DNA from: Craterostigma plantagineum | Lineage: Eukaryota > Streptophyta > Magnoliopsida > Lamiales > Linderniaceae | Assembly (NCBI GenBank): GCA_027422505.1 | Contig: JAPQWV010001546.1 | Location: forward strand, 1 to 64,000 | DNA: 64,000 nucleotides | Direction: 5' to 3' | Part shown: piece by piece, positions 57,281-64,000 of the stretch | Position numbering within the stretch: the stretch's first letter is position 1 | Layout of the letters: each line of letters starts with the position of its first letter | Notes under the pieces: model-generated | Databases searched by the model: none | Told to the model about the DNA's origin: nothing | What the model saw: only the letters and a program-made list of their open reading frames with translations | Position numbers and translations under genes: made by a program

Positions 57281-58430
57281 CTTGTGCTGATGCCTTTCCG
57301 AGATCTGTCCTCGTGGGCAAAGTGTGCGCAAGAGCGATGCTCGAAGTCCAATGTTGTTCCGTAGCTCCATCGTCGATGTCCTAGAAGTTCCATCAGAAGC
57401 GTTGTTCTTTTTATGAAGCTTCAGCATCGTCTCTCTGATCAAGCTCTATGTTCTTCCTGATAACCTTGAGCGACAGAATCTCAGTCTTTAGATCTAACCT
57501 AGTCTTTTGCAATCGATGTGGTAGGTGATGCTCAAGACTGATGTGCACGTGATTGTTGGGAAGCCCATTCGATCTCAGGTCCTTTGTAGCGGAGCGGTCA
57601 TGTTAACCTTCTTTATATGCTCTCCAGAGCCATCTGAAGGGTGTGCGCGAAGTACTTGACTTGGTGCACCATGAACTGGTAGAGTCCATCGAGTCCTTCT
57701 TTCTTAATGAAGCATTGAGGAACCTTGTACTTCTCTACGTATAGCTGGTAGAGATGGTACACCTCCTGACAGGGAGGTACGGTAGGTCGCTCTCGCTTAG
57801 TTCATCTCGAGTTCTGTCTACTCGCTCGATGGCGTAATATGGTGTTGAAAGACCTCCTTTAGTACAGAAGACGCTTAGTAGCTGACATATGGGGGATAGA
57901 CTCTTGTAATGGCTCTCTGCTTGTCCTTTAGACATCCCCAGCCTCACATCTGGTCCAAGATGGGTTAGCATCCAGAGATAGGTCATTCTCTTTTGCTGAT
58001 CCGAGTGAGAGATTCCTCTGAGCTCGAACTCGTTCAACTTCTTGACTTTGTCCAGTGGCCTCCATATATGTTCTCGAACTTCTTCAAGGAAAGGGAATTT
58101 CGATTCTGATATTTTCTCACGGCATGTCAATTCGAATGATCCCTGGCATTTGTCTTGTAGGGGAATCCGCTAGTTGAGAAATCAGCTCTGGAAGCCCTTG
58201 GGGAATCTGTTCATGGTCTTCTCCTTCCTGAAGTTCTTCGTCTTCTAACAGAAACTAAGTCGACCGAAGCTTGTTGCAAGAAGTGTCGAACGTCCTTGAC
58301 TCGTTGTCTTTGATGCTCGTCGGGCATAGAATTGGTCATCCATTGTCCTTCGAATACATATTGTCGAGGAACTCGTGTGGGTTGACACCATGTCCAGATG
58401 GTCCTGATTAGGGTTTGTTAGTCTAGTTAT
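57281..58430 (-). pseudogene. Second copy of the copia ORF2 C-terminal region
   Basis: In minus direction: PRQYVFEGQWMTN (about 58370), VKDVRHFLQQ (about 58290), FPFLEEVREHIWRP and NEFELRG (about 58095-58010), MTYLWMLTHLGPDVRLGM, DELSESDLPYLPV (about 57800-57760), YHLYQLYVEKY (57745) and QVKYFAHTLQMALES (about 57665-57620). These align in order with the ORF2 C-terminal domain at 9330-10080. Stops and shifts break it. It ends beside an LTR-like start at 57276, as Copia-1 ORF2 does at 10533. The rest of the parent element is absent. Confidence 0.7.
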
Positions 58431-60307
58431 AATTTCACGAAATTGGCTTAATTTGAAAACCCTAGTTTTAACTTATATTTCGGAACCCCAAAATTCTAAA
58501 CTTTGATTTAAAAAAGTATCATTTTGGAATTTACAAGAACTTTGAATTATAGGGTAATTTAAATCTCGACATAGTATATACTAAATAAATCTCGAAATTT
58601 AATCTCGACATTGCATTATTAGTGGATCTCGACATGGATAATTCTCGAGCTTGAGTTAGCATAGATCTCGATATTCATATATAAGAGTTTGATATTTAAT
58701 CAGTATATAAAGATCTAGAGCTTTGTACTAAACAATATGTATAATTTCGATATAAGATTTCGATATGTTTCCAAAATAAATCTCGACATCAACTCGTGAT
58801 CTCATACACATTTCGTGGCATGTTCCGACATTACACACAACAATATTAGTTACATTGGATCTCGAGTTTAACTTGAAATGAAATTCTATTCAACATAAAT
58901 CTCGAGTTGATCTCGAGATCTTACAAAATTTGAGGTTAATATTAATGTTAGATTTCGACATGAGTCTTGGGTCTTATTTCGAGATTTATAATCTGAAAAG
59001 TCCTATCACTATCTAAGTTTCGATCAAACCCCTATTTCTTCAAGAACAGTATGAACATTGTTAAACCCTAAATATTGTAAACTGTCGAAATATTATTTTT
59101 AGTTGACCTTAAATCCTAAGAACATAATCTTTAACTTTGAAAGTCACTAAACCTTCGACGAACATCACATTTTTCTCGAAAACATTTCTTGAATTTATCA
59201 TACTAGCTTCAACTTAATTTAACCCTAAATTCGAAACTTGTATCTAGTCTGGGAAACTACTAATTTCGTGCTTACCAACTATTAAAGCATACTGTTTTAA
59301 TTAAATGGACAAACACTACGGTAAAGAAGTTATACCTATTTCCAGCTTAACGGTGTGCTCGAGATGTTCCTTGAATTCTTCCTCTTTTCCTTTTGCTTAG
59401 ATCTTCGAGAACTTAGTTAAACGAGGGGTTCTTTCGTTCTCCTTTATCTTTTGATTCATGTTCAACTAAATAATTGACGTCAACTTATTGTAATTTTATC
59501 CTAACTTATGTATTATAATAATATTAGCTAAAGTTTCCTTTTGTGCTAAGGTATAGAGATAACTAGGCTCCCCAAGTGATAATTCTATTAATATAATAAT
59601 TCCTTAAAAGCTTAATATTTCGAGCCTATATTTATACAATCCTACATTTAAATTTTTCTAAAGTTTCTCTCAAGACTCAACATTTACCTTCCAAGTCATA
59701 GATCATATAGAATATGATAACATATAGCATATAGTCATTTAAGCACATATGGAAATTAAAAATTACGTAGGCATATATATACGACCGCAATACTTATATC
59801 ATGTAATATGTTATTCACATAACACACAAGTCACGTAAAGCATTAAAAATATTAATACTTTTGTTCCCCAATTTATCCTTACTAACCATTATTTAATACT
59901 TGGTTTCTATCAATCGATACTACTTACTTAGGGTTTATCGAAGTCTTCTCATTACTATACACCAATTTAAATTAAGTTCATATCATGATCGAAGCTAGTC
60001 ATTGTTATTTTTCATATTCATTGAGTCTTTTCTAACACCTGAATTATGCATGAACCTCCTCTAAATTTCATAAATCCTTTTTTCATCATACAAATCACTA
60101 GTTACGTAACACACATAGAAGTCTAAAATATATGTCAAGTAAAGCATCCAAAATATTAGCATGTATTTCACAAAATAATTACGTATTAAAATCAATTCTC
60201 CCATAGTCTTAATATTTTTATCTAATTAATCCAACAAGGTTTCTAATTGAATATCCTCCACCACAAATTTATTGTAAATCCCGTAAATAAATTTTACGGG
60301 TATTACA
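58431..60307 (-). repeat. 3' LTR of the minus-strand gypsy element, truncated
   Basis: Begins TGTAATACCCGTAAAATT at 60307 on the minus strand, directly after a purine tract. A zone with about twenty copies of ATCTCGACAT or CTCGAG-type words lies at 58990-58440. It is cut at about 58430, before the splice-donor block and the LTR end. The long AT-rich middle (60200-59000) has no gene. Confidence 0.75.
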
Positions 60308-60330
60308 TCCCCCCCCTTAAAAGAATTTCG
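60308..60330 (-). other. Gypsy polypurine tract
   Basis: On the minus strand AAGGGGGGGGA directly precedes the LTR start, and the upstream CGAAATTCTTTT is the usual end of Tekay-like internal regions. It primes plus-strand synthesis. Confidence 0.85.
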
Positions 60331-60801
60331 CCCCCGAAATTCCGTTGGTTGGAACAATTCAGGGTAACGATTGGTAGGGAGTTGAACAGGCTTGGTTGGG
60401 TGACAGAAATTCACCTTAGGAAGTTATCAAGGAATCTCGAAAATTTTCGAGGATCTAAAGGAATAGGATCCTAATGAAGTCGATATGAAGATCATTCAAG
60501 TTAGTTGAACCTGCGTTGTCTTGAAGAGCTATCGAGAATAACTAAAATTGTAACTTAGGTAGAGGTCAAAAATTGTTAACGTCCATCACACTTCCGCTGC
60601 GCCACTCTAATAGTTGAACGAACATGTTTTCTCAGGATGATCAAAAGATTGGGGTATAGGATTATACCCCGAATATTATTGGGTCTTAGGTTTCAGGAAT
60701 TCAGGTACGGTTTCCTATTTCGAACGCCTATCTACTACGATCATGATTCAGGTCGACCCTTGAACTGGTATCAACCAAATCGGCTAAAAGAATTCCCGAG
60801 T
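60331..60801 (-). other. Gypsy 3' internal non-coding sequence
   Basis: Lies between the purine tract and the Cassandra-like LTR. Frames are short and none matches a known domain. Probably the 3' untranslated part after a deleted pol. Confidence 0.5.
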
Positions 60802-61265
60802 TGTGACGCCCGGGCCGAAGAGGGCGGGGAGTGATCGCCGGTGCCAGGGTGCACGGACAATGAGCGGCTCCTGGCAGGCTTCTAGGCGAATGGGTACATG
60901 AACGAACCGATCCAACACCAGAAAGAGAGGGGATCCTGAGACTGACAATGTATGGGCGTGTCAGGCTAAGAATCGTATAAAAGACTTGATAGTACTACTC
61001 ATATCACCAAGGTCGACCTACCTTTTCGGGAGTCCATCTATAGAAACTCCGAAGTTAAGCGTGCTTGACTTGGGGCAATCTAGGGATGGGTGACCCCCTG
61101 GGAAGTTTCTCAGGGTGCGTGTGAGCGAGTGCACGAAGCACGCTAAAAGGTTAAATGGTGGTACAGCGGGGCCAGACTATCAGTCGGAGTGTGGTGAGCC
61201 CAACCCCATTAGTCTCGGTAGGGACCGAAGCTATAGTGACACCCGGTATGGGACGGGTTGTTACC
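60802..61265 (+). mobile_element. Cassandra-like solo LTR carrying 5S rRNA sequence
   Basis: A 464-bp sequence starting TGTGACGCCCGGGCC and ending GGGTTGTTACC, flanked by CGAGT at 60797-60801 and 61266-61270. The flanks form a 5-bp target duplication if the last base is a mutated A. Its centre (61021-61118) resembles plant 5S rRNA: ACTCCGAAGTTAAGCGTGCTT matches the A-box part, and GGGATGGGTGACC with CTGGGAAGT matches the C-box part. Cassandra retroelements are short LTR elements known to carry 5S promoter sequence in their LTRs, transcribed by RNA polymerase III. No PBS or second LTR is present. It sits inside gypsy internal sequence. Confidence 0.85.
61021..61118 (+). pseudogene. 5S rRNA-like sequence inside the LTR
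   Basis: Matches the 3' two thirds of plant 5S rRNA, including both internal promoter boxes, with several substitutions and an insertion between the boxes. The 5' third is not recognisable, so it is not a 5S gene. Confidence 0.85.
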
Positions 61266-61299
61266 CGAGTCTTACCACATAAGTGGTTCACTAACATGC

Positions 61300-62440
61300 A
61301 AGTTGAGGCTTAGTCGATTAGAAGGGTACCTTCCGTCTCGGATGGATTGTTTTCGGCTTCTTCCGCCGTAAGCATGTATACCCGAGCGGGTACCTTCTGT
61401 GGTCTAGGCTGATTTGCTGCCTGGCTTCCCGATGCATTTTCCGGGCATGCTACAGAGTAGTGGCCTGTCTTGCAACATCTAAAGCAGGTGGCGTTTTGGG
61501 AGAAACAGACGCCTAGATGACGTCATGCACATTTTGGACATGGAGGTACGTTTGGTTGGGGTCTCCCCTGATTCGTGTTAGTTTGTTAAGGCGGCTCAGG
61601 ACGGTTTTGGAAATTGGGCTTCACATTCTTAGGAACAAATGGTCTCTTCGGGTTATTTCCGCTCCCTTTGGGTCCTTGTTCGAACTTCCTTTTAATCTCC
61701 TGAGCTCGTACAATTCGGCTTTCAGCTTGTTCAGCCATCAAGGCTCGTTCCGCCATTTGGGAATAAGTAACCCCTTGGAATCCAGCCATGCCAACGTCGC
61801 GATAGAGTTCTGGCTTCAAGCCTTCCATAAATCGCTCAATTTTCAGCGAGTCGGTGCTCACCATGTGGGTTGCGAATCGAGATAACTGTTCGAATTTCCT
61901 AATATACTCTGCCACCGTCATTGCTCCTTGGCGGAGATTGAAGATCGTTCATCCTCTGGGCACGGACAGGAGCAGTGAAATACTTATTTCGGAAAAGTTC
62001 TTTGAAATGTTCCCAGGTCATTGTCAAGGGATCTTCAAGAGTCAAGATTGTGTCCCACCAATGACCTGCGCTTCCCTTAATAGGTAGCTAGCGCACAAGA
62101 CCTATTCTATTTCAGGGGTACGGCTATGTTGGAACATTGTTTCTAGGGTTCGAAGCCAATCTTCAGCCGAAGTTGGGTCAAGAGCATCTTCGAAGGTTGG
62201 GGGGTTAAGTTTGCGAAATCTTTCCCCGACCATTTCGATTCTGTCAGCCTGAGGGGGTCCGTTGCTTGATTGCCCGCCAGCATTTTGTTGCTGGATCAGT
62301 TGCTGAATTTGGGCAGATTGTTGGCGGACTAGTTCCGCGAGGTGAAGGATAGTCGCATCCCGACTATCAGTAGAGGCTGCTGGTTCTTTACCTTTATCTG
62401 CACCCGCACTATTTTCATTTCTTGTTCTACCCATTGTTCT
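61300..62440 (-). pseudogene. Gypsy gag with protease start
   Basis: Starts at 62434 (MGRTRNENSAGADKGKEPAA) with a Gln-rich helix (RQQSAQIQQLIQQQN), then FRKLNPPTFEDALDPTSAED and WLRTLETMFQHS. One stop near 62102 and shifts to about 61930 interrupt it. MTVAEYIRKFEQLSRFATHM, KIERFMEGLKPELYRDVGMA and YSQMAERALMAEQAESRIVR then continue to about 61590, and a CCHC knuckle (CFRCCKTGHYSVACP) lies near 61480. A protease-like end (TEGTLLID) is near 61320. It is closely similar to the gag at 11896-13382, so both belong to one lineage. Gag assembles the particle. Confidence 0.85.
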
Positions 62441-62573
62441 TCTATCCTAACGTTCCTAAGACCATTAAATCATGTAATACCAGAAATTCATAAAAACATA
62501 AAACTTATAAGCAAGGCCGCTTCCGTGCTTTTGAGTGTGTGTACATGGACAGTCTGCAGAACCTATATCCTAA

Positions 62574-62585
62574 GCTCTGATACCA
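62574..62585 (-). other. Gypsy primer binding site
   Basis: On the minus strand TGGTATCAGAGC, two bases after the LTR end GGCGCCACA. Confidence 0.9.
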
Positions 62586-62587
62586 CC

Positions 62588-64000
62588 TGTGGCGCCCCGC
62601 CTTTCACCACTACTTTCTTAACTAGTTTACGCGACTAATATCCTAATAATTAAACAGATCGTATGAAATTTCGGATAAAATTTTTCCTTTTATAAAAAGG
62701 AATCATAACGGTCCCTACAAAATTATCATGGGTCCTATTTACGTAGGAAAGCGCGCATGCGGGTCCAAATAAATCGATCTAATGGGTCTCCACGAGGTCG
62801 CATCCATGCACACACTTCCATCTCAAAAGCCCTCGGAAGCTTCAAAAGTGGCCTCGCCGTGAAAATGATCACGTACCGTGATCGCGGGGTCCTACAACAC
62901 AAAAAAAACGTAGAATGAGCTTATAAAGCTCAGTAAGTGAAAACCATGCATGCAATGCACGTGACCTAAATAGCGAAGGCATTCGCGCCAATGCTATAGA
63001 CTTCTCTCATCCTTCTCGTTCTTTTGATTTCATGTTTGGGCCCCTTCGGCTTTCAATCTTACTATGCACCATATAGAGCTCAAACCCCTAAGGGTATAAT
63101 TAAGTGGCAGTATACACACTGGGAGGCTAAACTAGAGTACTCCATTTGTGCTTATCCCTATGGTGCCTTTCAATCCCAATATGGTCCACACTGAGAGGCT
63201 ACTAGTGCCTTTCAATCCCAATCCATTCCCATTGAGAGGCTAAACCGGGCACACAAATTTTGTTTAACCCTAAGGCGCCTTTCCATCCCAATGCAGTCTG
63301 ACACACGGGCGTCGGCTTACTAAGAGGTCGCCAACACGGTTCCCTCAGTGCCGCTCATACCCTCGAGTCGCATCCTCCAGGTTGCATCTCCCGCTACGGG
63401 GTATTTACCTGCCTCTCGTGGATCAGGCAGTCGGCCTCGTGAATCGCCGTAATATATTTATATACCTGCCTCTCGTAAATCAGGCAGTCGGCCTCGTGAA
63501 TCGCCGTAATATATTTATATACCTGCCTCTCGTGAATCAGGCAGTCGGCCTCGTGAATCGCCGTAATATATTTATATACCCGCCTCTCGTGAATCAGGCA
63601 GTCGGCCTCGTGACTCGCCAATATTTAGGTAGCATAGAAGAGCCGTGACTCATCCTTGAGTCGACACAAATGCCCATATCGACAAATATACATATCGCTT
63701 TTAAGCGACCTTATACTCATGCACGCCATCTCCCTGACTTCATACTAGTCGTGCGTGCATATTCTCATGCCATGAATATGCGAATCATGTCATCGTATAA
63801 CGTAATTAAAATAATATACGCAATAGACCCGTCACATAAAATCATAAAAGCATATAACACCTAATTTCATGCACATAAAAATTATGTGTTGTAGTTGCGA
63901 TTTCCACTTACCTGGTATCCTTAGCTATTAAATTTATCGTTCGGTATGTCGCTAACCTCCGAACCCTAAGTATACAAACATATAAAATTAGGATTTGTTA
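62588..64000 (-). repeat. 5' LTR of the minus-strand gypsy element
   Basis: Ends GGGCGCCACA at 62588 on the minus strand. It contains a stem-loop (GAGCTTATAAAGCTC, 62916-62930), several AATCCC/GAGAGGCT repeats at 63090-63300, a 57-bp minisatellite (63406-63626) and the splice-donor-like block CAGGTAAGTGGAAAT with CTACAACACATAA (63925-63878). The LTR start lies beyond the window. Confidence 0.85.
63406..63626. repeat. 57-bp tandem repeat, about four copies
   Basis: Unit contains TGCCTCTCGTGAATCAGGC, AGTCGGCCTC and CGCCGTAATATATTTATATA. Copies start at spacing 57 (for example the CAGGCAG phrase at 63424, 63481, 63538 and 63595). Because 57 is a multiple of three, open frames with a 19-residue repeat appear on both strands; they are not evidence of a gene. 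Confidence 0.95.

Larger units (their letters stand above)
58431..64000 (-). mobile_element. Gypsy element without pol, minus strand
   Basis: From right to left: 5' LTR (64000-62588, running off the window), primer site, gag, a protease remnant, a non-coding internal part holding a Cassandra-like solo LTR, a purine tract and the truncated 3' LTR. RT, RNase H and integrase are absent: about 1.1 kb of gag sequence is followed almost directly by 3' non-coding sequence. It is a deletion derivative or a non-autonomous family member of a Tekay-like chromovirus. Confidence 0.75.

Noticed and set aside
61021..61118. Functional 5S rRNA gene
   Set aside because: The 5' third is missing, there is an insertion between the promoter boxes, and the segment sits inside an LTR-like unit with a target duplication.
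63382..63648. Open frames with a 19-residue repeat on both strands
   Set aside because: They are a by-product of the 57-bp minisatellite, whose unit is a multiple of three.

Overview
This window reads as gene-poor, repeat-dense nuclear DNA of a flowering plant, probably a eudicot with a large genome; I cannot name the species. The evidence is the content: Ty1/copia elements with Met-tRNA primer sites, Ty3/gypsy chromovirus-type gag, protease and reverse transcriptase, plant L1-type LINEs with a zf-RVT tail, a CACTA transposon with TNP2 transposase, a hAT-type miniature element with an 8-bp target duplication, and a solo LTR carrying 5S rRNA promoter sequence. I see no intact host gene. The only host-derived coding sequence is a two-exon scrap of an AP2/WRINKLED-type transcription factor beside the CACTA transposase.

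Layout. 1-10.8 kb: a decayed SIRE-like copia element (Copia-1) with gag-pol, a run of polypurine tracts, a TTCGCAAA-rich zone, a decayed second ORF (ORF2) and the start of a 3' LTR. 10.8-11.9 kb: LINE-1. 11.9-13.5 kb: gypsy gag-protease on the minus strand. 13.55-24.9 kb: a second SIRE-like element (Copia-2) with both LTRs, a LINE (LINE-2) and a complete hAT miniature element inside it. 24.9-28.5 kb: two gypsy LTR fragments in opposite orientation. 28.5-32.8 kb: pieces of an Angela/Ale-like copia (Copia-4) arranged as pol end, LTR, gag start. 32.8-39.5 kb: a gypsy LTR piece, a LINE 5' piece with ORF1, an LTR-like relic, a gypsy protease-RT piece and another gypsy LTR piece. 39.5-45.7 kb: a copia LTR split by two LINEs (LINE-3, LINE-4).

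45.7-56.6 kb is a CACTA element interrupted by a gypsy solo LTR (about 2.9 kb, near-perfect 5-bp target duplication), which is itself interrupted by a nearly complete TNT1-like copia (Copia-3, 5.4 kb, perfect ATATT duplication). 56.6-58.4 kb holds a 670-bp palindrome made of two inverted LTR pieces, then a second, minus-strand copy of the ORF2 C-terminal region. 58.4-64 kb is a minus-strand gypsy element with gag but no pol, with a 5S-bearing Cassandra-like solo LTR (CGAGT duplication) in its internal part.

The strongest unexplained signal lies in the LTRs. At least five gypsy LTR copies share one architecture: a zone dense in a short CpG-containing word, then a near-consensus splice-donor block (CAGGTAAGTG ... 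CTACRACAC), then a private minisatellite; three also share a stem-loop. The words in three zones (TTCGCGAA, TTCGTGAA, TTCGCAAA) are a palindrome and its two CpG-deamination products, and the third lies in a copia element. Nearly all coding entries are pseudogenes. Domain calls come from motif recognition by eye; no database search was run.
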